Shown: piece by piece, positions 1-8,804 of the stretch
Position numbering within the stretch: the first letter of the stretch is position 1
Layout: every line of letters begins with the position of its first letter
Source: Firmicutes bacterium UBA5774
GTDB taxonomy: Bacteria > Bacillota > Clostridia > Peptostreptococcales > Anaerovoracaceae
Length of the DNA stretch: 13,474 nt
Assembly (NCBI GenBank): GCA_002418625.1
Contig: DIEM01000074.1
Coordinates: 1-13,474, forward strand
Direction of reading: 5' to 3'
Program-made: the position numbers and the translations under genes
The notes under the pieces: generated by a model
Database searches by the model: none
Seen by the model: the letters and a program-made list of their open reading frames with translations, nothing else
What the model was told of the DNA's origin: nothing

Positions 1-2729
<2,729 letters not shown>

Positions 2730-2827
2730 TGATGAATTCCCTTCTTTCCGTCATTACGCCTTTTGTTCATTATCAGGGCAGAATGTTCAGCGGAACCGCC
2801 TCGGCGTCCCGTAAGCCGGATATGCCT
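2730..2827 (-). other. Short intergenic spacer before secA
   Basis: This 98-bp spacer separates the 37-residue ORF from secA. It contains the secA ribosome binding site (GAAGGGA near 2738-2744). I see no GC-rich hairpin followed by a U-tract, so no intrinsic terminator. A GATAAT hexamer (sense strand) could be a -10 box, but there is no convincing -35 at 16-18 bp. A separate secA promoter is possible but unsupported. Confidence 0.5.
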
Positions 2828-2941
2828 TTAATTGAACCACATCCAGAAATTGGATCCCTTTGACATGAGATACAATTGAAATATGATAGCCAGCGCCAGG
2901 CCGACAGAAAATTTGATGATGAGTTCCTTTTTCCTGCTCAT
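2828..2941 (-). CDS. Small single-pass membrane protein, 37 residues, unknown function
   Basis: A short ORF starts with ATG one base after the aspartate kinase stop codon (TGA-C-ATG) and ends at TAA. The product begins MSRKKELIIK, then has a hydrophobic stretch of about 18 residues (roughly 7-25), and ends with an aromatic tail, SNFWMWFN. The layout is a positively charged N-terminus, one transmembrane helix and a short outer tail, so the N-terminus is likely inside. Its Shine-Dalgarno (AAGGAG) lies inside the last codons of the aspartate kinase gene with about 7 nt spacing, which implies translational coupling. I do not recognise a family. It is not SecG, which has two helices, or SecE, which has a different sequence pattern, although it sits directly upstream of secA. 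Coding status is supported by its start, ribosome site, spacing and membrane-protein pattern, but not by homology. Confidence 0.62.
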   Translation of the reverse strand: MSRKKELIIKFSVGLALAIIFQLYLMSKGSNFWMWFN

Positions 2942-2942
2942 G

Positions 2943-4271
2943 TCACTGCTCCTTTTCCACAAATGCCTTGTAGATGGCCCTGATGGCATTTTCGAAATCC
3001 GCGTTGCCGACGCCGACGATGATATTCATTTCGCTGGAGCCCTGATCGATCATGCGCACATTGACGCCGGCGGAATAAAGGGCGCCGAAAAGCCTGGCCG
3101 AAACCCCCAGCTTTCTGGCCATGCCGCAGCCGACAGTCGCAACGAGCGCCATGTCGCTCATGATGTCGATGGTGTCGGGATTCAGCTTGCGCTCCAGATC
3201 TTCGATGATATCTTCCAGTTTTCCTTCTAGCGCCTGGTTGGATATGACGACCGAAACAGTATCGATCCCGCTCGGCAGATGCTCGAAGGATATGTCGTAA
3301 TCTTCCAGAATGGACAGAATGCGTTTTACAAACCCGACTTCCGCGTTCATCATGTTCTTATAGATGCCTATGACCGTAAAATCCTTGCGGCCGGCCACTC
3401 CCGTAATGATCGTGTCATCGTGCAGATGCTCCGGCACCTTGGATATGATCATCGTGCCCGGATGTTCGGGCTCATTGGTATTCCTGATGTTGATCGGGAT
3501 ATCGTCCTGCCTGACCGGAAAGATGGCGTCTTCATGAAGTACGCTCGCCCCCATATAGGAAAGCTCGCGCAATTCCTTATAGGTGATGGCTTTGATGGGC
3601 TTGGGCTGCTTCACGATGCGCGGATCCGCCATCAGGAATCCCGAAACGTCAGTCCAATTTTCATAGACCTGCGCTCCGACCGCCTTGGCCACAAGCGATC
3701 CGGTGATATCGGAACCGCCTCTGGAAAACGTCTTGATCCTGCCATCGGGGTAGCTGCCGTAAAATCCCGGGACCACTGCGCGCTCGTGCTTGAGCAGTTC
3801 ATCCCTGAGCGCCTCGTTCGTCTCTTCATATAGGAATCTGCCCTTTGCATCGAAACGGACCAGGCCGGCCGAATCGACAAAATCGTAGCCGAGATAGGCG
3901 GCAACCAGCAATGCGTTCAGGTATTCCCCCCTGCTGGCTATGTAATCCGTGGACATCCCCGAAACCATATTGCTTCTGATCTCTTCAAAATGCTTCTGCA
4001 GGCCGACGTCGACGCCAAGGTTCATTTCAATGGAGCGGTATCTGTCACAAATGACCTGGAAAACCTGGTCGTAAGGTACATTATGTTCAATGTGCGTCTT
4101 GCACAAATAAAGCAGATCCGTAATCTTATTGTCGTCGCTGTAGCGTTTCCCCGGAGCCGAAACGACCACATATCTGCGCTCGCTGTCACTGTCCAGGATC
4201 TTCTTGACCTTGCCAAGCTGAATGGCGTCCGCTACTGAAGTTCCGCCGAATTTAGACACTTTAAGTCCCAT
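2943..4271 (-). CDS. lysC: Aspartate kinase (monofunctional, with C-terminal ACT domains)
   Basis: It phosphorylates L-aspartate, the first committed step to lysine, threonine and methionine. From the chosen ATG the protein has 442 residues. The amino-acid kinase domain carries KFGGTS near residue 7, SRGEYLNA near 113, FSRGGSDITGS near 183-192, and NWTDVSGFLMADPR near 205-218. Two ACT regulatory domains follow (about 297-365 and 373-440), including VGCGMARKLGVSARLF and VRMIDQGSSEMNI. This is typical of allosterically inhibited enzymes; which amino acid inhibits it cannot be read from sequence. A GTG three codons upstream (4280) is open, but it lies too close to the ribosome site, so ATG at 4271 is preferred. 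It follows the flavoprotein pair by 41 nt and is coupled to the small downstream ORF. No lysine riboswitch or T-box is seen in front of it. The lysC name versus another aspartokinase paralogue name is a convention, not certain. Confidence 0.95.
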   Translation of the reverse strand: MGLKVSKFGGTSVADAIQLGKVKKILDSDSERRYVVVSAPGKRYSDDNKITDLLYLCKTHIEHNVPYDQVFQVICDRYRSIEMNLGVDVGLQKHFEEIRSNMVSGMSTDYIASRGEYLNALLVAAYLGYDFVDSAGLVRFDAKGRFLYEETNEALRDELLKHERAVVPGFYGSYPDGRIKTFSRGGSDITGSLVAKAVGAQVYENWTDVSGFLMADPRIVKQPKPIKAITYKELRELSYMGASVLHEDAIFPVRQDDIPINIRNTNEPEHPGTMIISKVPEHLHDDTIITGVAGRKDFTVIGIYKNMMNAEVGFVKRILSILEDYDISFEHLPSGIDTVSVVISNQALEGKLEDIIEDLERKLNPDTIDIMSDMALVATVGCGMARKLGVSARLFGALYSAGVNVRMIDQGSSEMNIIVGVGNADFENAIRAIYKAFVEKEQ

Positions 4272-4281
4272 GTGGACCACA

Positions 4282-4287
4282 TCCTCT
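4282..4287 (-). promoter_or_regulatory. Ribosome binding site that decides the aspartate kinase start
   Basis: AGAGGA on the sense strand ends 10 nt before the ATG at 4271. It leaves only 1 nt before the alternative GTG at 4280, so the ATG is favoured. Confidence 0.6.
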
Positions 4288-4312
4288 CATATCTTCCTGA
4301 ATAAAGATTTTA

Positions 4313-5794
4313 TCACAACGGCTCGCTTGAAGCCATACTTTTTTTGATATTGCAGGTGGACAACAAATCGACGCCAACCTTCATAAAATCGCTTCGAATG
4401 ACTTGACCGACCTCGACCGGCGCTTCTATCGCAATGGTCCCGATCATCCGCATCGCCTCCCGGAGCAGCTCCCTCGGTATGGCTTCAGAGGTTCTGACAC
4501 TCGTAAGCGGCCGTTCGCCGTTTATTACCTTGACTGACGTCGTCAGCGTCCTTTCCGGGCTTAGAAACTCTTTACGAACATAATCAAGGCCTTTGCCGCA
4601 CATGGCGCCCTTTAAATCGTACGTGATCTCGCAGCTGTTCGGGCACAGGATGCAAATGACGCTGTCGGCGCCGCTGCTTTTGCGGCGGCCTTCCATTTTT
4701 TGTTTTTGTCCATCAATGCTCCAGCTTTTACGCGCCGGGCCAGTGTTTTGAGCACCTCCTGCTTTCAGCCATGCCGCAGCGCATCTTCCCGCATGCTCGC
4801 CTTCAAGCGATACGTCATCCACGAGATCATGCACGAAGAGCGCGTTTCCGCATACATAAACGCCTTCCAGGTTCGTCAGCCCGTCATCATCCGTCACGGG
4901 AAGCCCCGACCTGTCATCCAAAAGCATTCCGGCGGCCGATCCGACTTCATTCTCCGGTATCAATCCGACGGATAGGATCAGCGTATCGCATCCATAGATC
5001 CTGCCCGATCCCGTCAGGACGGAGCCATCCTCCGCGATGTCCGAAACCTCGATACCTGTCAGTCTGCTCCTGCCAAAGATATTCGTTACCGTCGCGCCCG
5101 TCACGAGCGGGATGTCAAAATCCTTCAGGCACTGGATGACGTTTCGCGGCAGTCCACCGGGCGTCTTCTCCTTCTCGATGACAGCAAGGACATCTATCCC
5201 TTCGAGCGTCAGCCTTCTTGCCATGATCAGCCCGATATCGCCGGACCCCAGTATCACAGCCTTCGTACCCGGCAGCAGATTCTGCAGATTGACGAAATTT
5301 TGGGCTGTCCCCGCCGTATAGATTCCGGCGGGCCTGGATCCCGGTATCGCCATCGCTCCGCGAGGCTTCTCCCGGCAGCCTGTTGCCAGAATGACAGACT
5401 TCGCGTTATAGACGACCTCTCCCGATCGCGTCCGTGCCACGATTTTTTTCTCACAGATCCCTTCGGTATCGGCCTTGCCTGCGTCGGCGCCATCGTTTCC
5501 GCCGCCGCTGCCTGCCATGCGGATTTCGGTGACCATGACGCCCGTCAGTATTTCGACTCCGCTGTCACGAAGCCGTTTTATATAAATGTCAGCGTATTCC
5601 GGTCCCGTATAATTCCTGTCGAAAGCAACGAGGCCAAAGCCATCATGGATGCACTGGTTGAGAATCCCTCCCGCGCACTCTTCCCGCTCGAGCAGCAGCA
5701 CCCTATCGATGCCTTCCTCCTTGAGCGCAATGGCAGCGGCCATTCCCGCCGGTCCGGCACCGATCACGACGGCGTCTTTCCGCAAGCTTTTCAT
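4313..5794 (-). CDS. GlpB-like FAD/NAD(P)-dependent oxidoreductase fused to a DUF1667 domain
   Basis: This is a 493-residue two-part protein. Residues 1-345 form a pyridine-nucleotide-disulfide-oxidoreductase-like flavoprotein: dinucleotide motif GAGPAGMAA at 12-20, second GSGDIG motif at 183-188, ATGC at 137-140, and a C-terminal FAD segment with YVCGNALFVHDLVDDVS. Residues about 378-490 match DUF1667, with cysteines C381, C384, C388 and C399 (CxxCxxxC plus a fourth), likely binding an Fe-S cluster or metal. A Gly/Asp-rich insertion (about 94-112) and a basic linker (about 350-375) join the parts. It overlaps the upstream FAD enzyme by ATGA and has its own GGGGAGGA ribosome site, so the two are probably partner subunits. 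In related loci such as the Thermotoga glycerol cluster, the GlpA-like, GlpB-like and DUF1667 proteins are, to my knowledge, separate genes, so this is a fusion. Substrate and electron acceptor are not certain. Confidence 0.88.
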   Translation of the reverse strand: MKSLRKDAVVIGAGPAGMAAAIALKEEGIDRVLLLEREECAGGILNQCIHDGFGLVAFDRNYTGPEYADIYIKRLRDSGVEILTGVMVTEIRMAGSGGGNDGADAGKADTEGICEKKIVARTRSGEVVYNAKSVILATGCREKPRGAMAIPGSRPAGIYTAGTAQNFVNLQNLLPGTKAVILGSGDIGLIMARRLTLEGIDVLAVIEKEKTPGGLPRNVIQCLKDFDIPLVTGATVTNIFGRSRLTGIEVSDIAEDGSVLTGSGRIYGCDTLILSVGLIPENEVGSAAGMLLDDRSGLPVTDDDGLTNLEGVYVCGNALFVHDLVDDVSLEGEHAGRCAAAWLKAGGAQNTGPARKSWSIDGQKQKMEGRRKSSGADSVICILCPNSCEITYDLKGAMCGKGLDYVRKEFLSPERTLTTSVKVINGERPLTSVRTSEAIPRELLREAMRMIGTIAIEAPVEVGQVIRSDFMKVGVDLLSTCNIKKSMASSEPL

Positions 5795-7227
5795 GGTCTC
5801 GTCCTCCCCGCAAACATCATGCTTTCAGGGCCGTTCCAACAGAAGCGGAGCGGATCGATGCCCCTTTTCTTTTCGAGCAGCTCGACGATCCTGATCGCGC
5901 AAAAGCCGCCCTGGCATCTGCCCATGCCGGCCCTGGTCCGGTTCCTGATGCCCTTCATCGTTGGAATGGCACCTATTGCAACGATCCTGTCAAAAGCGTC
6001 CAGGATCTGCCTTTCGCTGATCTTTTCACAGCGGCAGATTATATTGCAGCCCTTTTCAGGGTTCAAACCGTCAATCGATCGAGGTCCCGAGCGCTTCGGC
6101 CTGTAATCATCCCTTCGAATAAGCGCTTCCTTGCCGGCAATGATATCCTTTACTTTTTCAGCTATGGGCACCGCGCATGTCAGTCCGGGCGATTCAATTC
6201 CAGCCAGAACAATGAATCGGCCGGCCTTTTCGCTTTCTTCGATGACAAAATCAGCAAAGCCGCCCTGCTTCGCCGAAGTCAGTTTCGGCCTGATGCCGGA
6301 GAAACTTTTGATAATATGCCGCTTCTCAATAAACGGTATGAGTTCGCGTCCCTCCGCGATCAGCTGATCCATGACGGCGGCTTCATCTGCGAAATCATCC
6401 TTGTCGCCTATATATTCCGCACTTGGGCCGATCATGATATTGCCGGCGAGCTGCGGCGTCAGATGTACCCCGAGGCCTCCCATCCTGTCATTCGGGACAG
6501 GATAAACGGGCACGTTCAGATGTCGCCCGAGCTTTTGATCCAGAATGTGATATTCGCCTCTGCAGGGATGAATAACGTAATCATCGATGCCGACCAGCCG
6601 GCAGATCTCATCCGCATAAAGGCCGGCGCTGTTGATGACCCAACGGGCTTCGATGCCGATAGCCGGATCGCCGGCCTTGATCCTGAAATCGCCGGCCCCG
6701 CCTGATATTTCAGTGACCTGCTTTCCGAAAAAGAAGCGCACGCCATTTTCCGCCGCATGCTCCGCAAGGGCGGCCGTATAAGCGAAGGGGTCGAAGACCC
6801 CGGTCATTTCAGACCAAAGACCCCTGACCCCGTTAAAATTTCCGTTTATTTCCTTTATTTCCCGAGGGCCTACGATCGCAAGGCCCTGAACGCCATTGGC
6901 CAGGCCTTGTTCATATAGCCTCACGAGGGGCGGTATGTCCTCTTCCCGAAGCGCCATGACCAGTTTGCCGGTTTTTCTGAACTCGATCCCCAAGTCCGAG
7001 GCGACCTTTGGAAAACCCTGGCAGCCCATGACGCACAATTGTGCCATAAGGCTTCCGGGCTTGTTATTGAAACCGGCGTGAACGACGCCGCTGTTCCTGC
7101 CGCTGTTCCCAAAAGCCGTGTCCTCCTCTTTCTCGATCACGGCGATATCAAGCTTGTATGCCGCCAGCTTTCCGGCGATCGCGTTGCCGACGGCCCCTGC
7201 TCCAATGACCGCTACATCGAATCTCAT
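5791..7227 (-). CDS. FAD-dependent oxidoreductase with C-terminal BFD-like [2Fe-2S] domain (GlpA/LhgO-like)
   Basis: This is a 478-residue DAO-family flavoprotein. The N-terminus MRFDVAVIGAGAVG holds the FAD-binding GxGxxG (9-14). The segment SGRNSGVVHAGF followed by KPGSLMAQLCV resembles L-2-hydroxyglutarate oxidase/dehydrogenases as well as anaerobic glycerol-3-phosphate dehydrogenase GlpA. Residues about 390-445 form a BFD-like Fe-S domain with C398-R-C400 and C438-x4-C443 in the typical RCQGGFC setting. Together with the overlapping GlpB-like partner this suggests a two-subunit dehydrogenase oxidising a hydroxyl substrate such as glycerol-3-phosphate or a 2-hydroxyacid. No glycerol kinase, glycerol facilitator or GlpC-type membrane anchor is nearby, so the substrate stays open. 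The gene starts 2 nt after the metK stop. Its only ribosome-site candidate (GGGAAG, about 13 nt upstream) lies inside metK and is weak, which suggests translation coupled to metK. Confidence 0.88.
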   Translation of the reverse strand: MRFDVAVIGAGAVGNAIAGKLAAYKLDIAVIEKEEDTAFGNSGRNSGVVHAGFNNKPGSLMAQLCVMGCQGFPKVASDLGIEFRKTGKLVMALREEDIPPLVRLYEQGLANGVQGLAIVGPREIKEINGNFNGVRGLWSEMTGVFDPFAYTAALAEHAAENGVRFFFGKQVTEISGGAGDFRIKAGDPAIGIEARWVINSAGLYADEICRLVGIDDYVIHPCRGEYHILDQKLGRHLNVPVYPVPNDRMGGLGVHLTPQLAGNIMIGPSAEYIGDKDDFADEAAVMDQLIAEGRELIPFIEKRHIIKSFSGIRPKLTSAKQGGFADFVIEESEKAGRFIVLAGIESPGLTCAVPIAEKVKDIIAGKEALIRRDDYRPKRSGPRSIDGLNPEKGCNIICRCEKISERQILDAFDRIVAIGAIPTMKGIRNRTRAGMGRCQGGFCAIRIVELLEKKRGIDPLRFCWNGPESMMFAGRTRP

Positions 7228-7229
7228 CT

Positions 7230-8417
7230 TTATAATCCGGCTTCCCTTCTGAGAATTTCAGCTTTGTCCGTTCTTTCCCAAGGAAGATCGAGGTCGGACC
7301 TGCCGAAATGCCCATAGGCGGCGACATTCCTGTAATGAGGCTTCCTGAGGTCCAGATCCCTGATAATGGCTGCCGGTCTCAGGTCGAAATGCCTTTTGAC
7401 AAGTTCCTCGATGACATTGACATCCACCTTGGCTGTGCCGAAGGTTTCGACAAGAACCGATACCGGACGCGCCACACCGATGGCATAGGCTAACTCCAGC
7501 TCGCATCTGTCGGCCAGCCCGGCCGCCACGATGTTCTTGGCTACATAACGGGCCGCATAGGCGCCGGAACGGTCGACTTTCGTGGGATCCTTGCCGGAAA
7601 AAGCGCCGCCGCCATGTCTTGCGTAACCGCCGTAAGTGTCGACGATGATCTTCCTGCCGGTCAATCCGGAATCTCCTTTAGGCCCGCCGACGACAAATCG
7701 TCCCGTTGGGTTGATATAATATTTGGTCTGGTCGTCCAGAAGCTCATGCGGGATCACTTTCTTGATCACATGCTCGATGAGGTCCTTTCTGATCTGCTCC
7801 TGATTCGCCTCAGGGTCGTGCTGAGTCGATATAAGGACAGTATCGATGCGGGACACTTCCCTGCCTTTGTATTCGACAGTCACCTGAGTTTTTCCGTCAG
7901 GACGAAGATATGAAAGTTCCCCTGTCTTTCGGACCTCCGACAGCTTCCGCGCCAGCCTGTGGGCAAGGGATATGGGCATCGGCATCAATTCGGGCGTCTC
8001 ATTGCAGGCGAAGCCAAACATGATGCCCTGGTCGCCCGCGCCGGTCGTCTCAAGCTCGTCGCGGATCGTTCCTTCTTTATATTCGAGGGCTTTATCGACA
8101 CCCATGGCGATATCTCCCGACTGTTCATCAATCGATGTCAGCACTGCGCAGTTTTCCGCGTCAAATCCGTATTTTCCGCGTGTATAGCCGATATCGGCGA
8201 TGACGCTCCTGATGATCTTGGGGATATCTACATAACAGCTGGTGCTGATTTCTCCCACCACCAGCACCAGCCCCGTGGTCACAGTCGTCTCGGCAGCCAC
8301 CCTGCCGTATGGATCCTTTTCCAGGATCGCATCCAGGATCGCGTCCGATATCTGGTCGCATATCTTATCCGGATGCCCTTCCGTCACTGATTCGGATGTG
8401 AATAGTCTTCTTGTCAT
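7230..8417 (-). CDS. metK: S-adenosylmethionine synthetase (methionine adenosyltransferase)
   Basis: MetK makes S-adenosylmethionine from methionine and ATP in the cytosol. The 395-residue length is normal for the family. Diagnostic motifs are GHPDK at 14-18, the hexapeptide GAGDQG at 126-131, the P-loop-like GGGAFSGKD at 269-277, and DRSGAYAARYVAKN just after it. The C-terminal segment around FDLRPAAIIRDLDL and YGHFGR is also typical. The ATG start at 8417 has a GGAGG ribosome site 8 nt upstream. It is the first gene behind a consensus promoter and a SAM-I riboswitch, so its expression should fall when SAM is abundant. It is followed after 2 nt by a flavoprotein gene with no terminator between. 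Confidence 0.98.
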   Translation of the reverse strand: MTRRLFTSESVTEGHPDKICDQISDAILDAILEKDPYGRVAAETTVTTGLVLVVGEISTSCYVDIPKIIRSVIADIGYTRGKYGFDAENCAVLTSIDEQSGDIAMGVDKALEYKEGTIRDELETTGAGDQGIMFGFACNETPELMPMPISLAHRLARKLSEVRKTGELSYLRPDGKTQVTVEYKGREVSRIDTVLISTQHDPEANQEQIRKDLIEHVIKKVIPHELLDDQTKYYINPTGRFVVGGPKGDSGLTGRKIIVDTYGGYARHGGGAFSGKDPTKVDRSGAYAARYVAKNIVAAGLADRCELELAYAIGVARPVSVLVETFGTAKVDVNVIEELVKRHFDLRPAAIIRDLDLRKPHYRNVAAYGHFGRSDLDLPWERTDKAEILRREAGL

Positions 8418-8425
8418 TCTTGTGT

Positions 8426-8430
8426 CCTCC
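8426..8430 (-). promoter_or_regulatory. Shine-Dalgarno of metK
   Basis: GGAGG on the sense strand lies 8 nt before the metK ATG. It sits outside the stem-loop at 8451-8489, so that hairpin does not itself mask it. Confidence 0.85.
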
Positions 8431-8450
8431 GTTTCTTTCCGTGTATAAGT

Positions 8451-8489
8451 TTATCGGCGATCCTCTTCACGGATCTGACGAGCCGATAA
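8451..8489 (-). other. Extra stem-loop in the metK leader, between terminator and ribosome site
   Basis: The sense strand reads an 8-bp outer stem TTATCGGC / GCCGATAA, then a one-sided 6-nt bulge (TCGTCA), then an inner 5-bp stem GATCC / GGATC closed by loop GTGAAGA. All 13 pairs are Watson-Crick. No U-tract follows, so it is not a canonical terminator. It is not part of the SAM-I consensus. It could stabilise or process the leader, be a protein site, or be a second regulatory element. The hairpin is seen directly; its function is unknown. Confidence 0.6.
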
Positions 8490-8521
8490 TAGAAACGCCC
8501 CTCCATAAAAGAGGGGCTGTT
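8490..8521 (-). terminator. SAM-I expression-platform intrinsic terminator
   Basis: The sense strand forms GCCCCTC / GAGGGGC (8497-8517, 7 bp, 7-nt loop TTTTATG), which can be extended by AAAC / GTTT around a bulged A. The U-rich tail (GTTTCTATT) is modest. The GAGGG at the 3' side of riboswitch helix P1 can pair with CCCTC of the terminator's left arm as an antiterminator, as expected for an OFF switch: SAM bound gives P1 and terminator, SAM absent gives antiterminator. In the plus-strand direction the same hairpin is followed by a better T-run (TGTTTTT), so it may act in both directions. Confidence 0.85.
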
Positions 8522-8534
8522 TTTGCACATTTGC

Positions 8535-8650
8535 CCTCATCTTTCAGAATCCGATTCTGTAGGACGTAGCACCTTTTCATAACGAATGTCTGCATTATGT
8601 CAGGTTGCCGGGCTTCATCGGGCCTATTCCCTCTGCCGCTCTTGATAAGG
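8535..8650 (-). ncRNA. SAM-I (S-box) riboswitch aptamer
   Basis: This cis-acting leader RNA binds S-adenosylmethionine. On the sense strand P1 pairs CCTTATC (8650-8644) with GATGAGG (8541-8535). The conserved core follows in order: AAGAG, GAGGGA, AGGCCCGATGAAGCCCGGCAACC (split here as AGGCCCGATGAAG and CCCGGCAACC), P3 CATAATG / CATT-TTATG, then AAGGTGCTA, and P4 CAGAAT / ATTCTG, ending in GAAAGATGAGG. All expected helices and conserved loops of the S-box consensus are present, so the aptamer looks functional. It lies about 20 nt downstream of the predicted transcription start and about 118 nt ahead of the metK start codon. Confidence 0.97.
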
Positions 8651-8677
8651 TCTCTATAAAATTTTCAACCGCATTAA

Positions 8678-8706
8678 ATTATATTTATCTTACCCGAAAT
8701 TGTCAA
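8678..8706 (-). promoter_or_regulatory. Consensus sigma-A promoter for the metK leader
   Basis: The sense strand shows a perfect -35 TTGACA (8706-8701), a 17-bp spacer, and a perfect -10 TATAAT (8683-8678). Start of transcription is predicted near 8671, giving a leader of about 250 nt that contains the whole SAM-I riboswitch. Such a strong promoter fits control by attenuation rather than at initiation. Confidence 0.93.
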
Positions 8707-8708
8707 GG

Positions 8709-8732
8709 ATATTCATATGATATCATAAATAT
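8709..8732. repeat. AT-rich inverted repeat abutting the metK -35 box
   Basis: A 24-bp imperfect palindrome has a perfect 10-bp core, ATGATATCAT (8717-8726), with ATATT and AATAT outer arms. It ends 2 bp upstream of the -35 hexamer. It could be an UP-like element, an operator, or only AT-rich sequence. Confidence 0.45.
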
Positions 8733-8804
8733 TGCACCAATGGCAGCGGCGCTTCGGCCGGCATCCCATAATCTGATTATCCGGGTCGGGAAAGAAGCCG
8801 TTGT
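8733..8804. other. Gap between the TIM-barrel gene stop and the metK promoter region
   Basis: This is the upstream part of the 387-bp gap at 8418-8804. I see no gene here. Just after the TIM-barrel stop there is a small symmetric element (ATAATC-A-GATTAT, 8768-8780) flanked by CCC and GGG, but no U-run, so a Rho-independent terminator for the upstream operon is not evident. Readthrough from the ECF operon into the metK leader is possible and would also meet the riboswitch. Confidence 0.5.

Noticed and set aside
2730..2827. Possible separate secA promoter around a GATAAT hexamer.
   Set aside because: No -35 sequence resembling TTGACA at the right distance, so I do not call it.
2828..2941. The small ORF as SecG or SecE because it adjoins secA.
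   Set aside because: SecG has two helices and SecE has a conserved C-terminal helix pattern. This peptide has one helix and no matching motif.
4272..4280. GTG start at 4280 for aspartate kinase, adding three residues.
   Set aside because: The AGAGGA ribosome site would leave only 1 nt before GTG, and the family normally starts directly before the KFGG motif. ATG at 4271 fits both.
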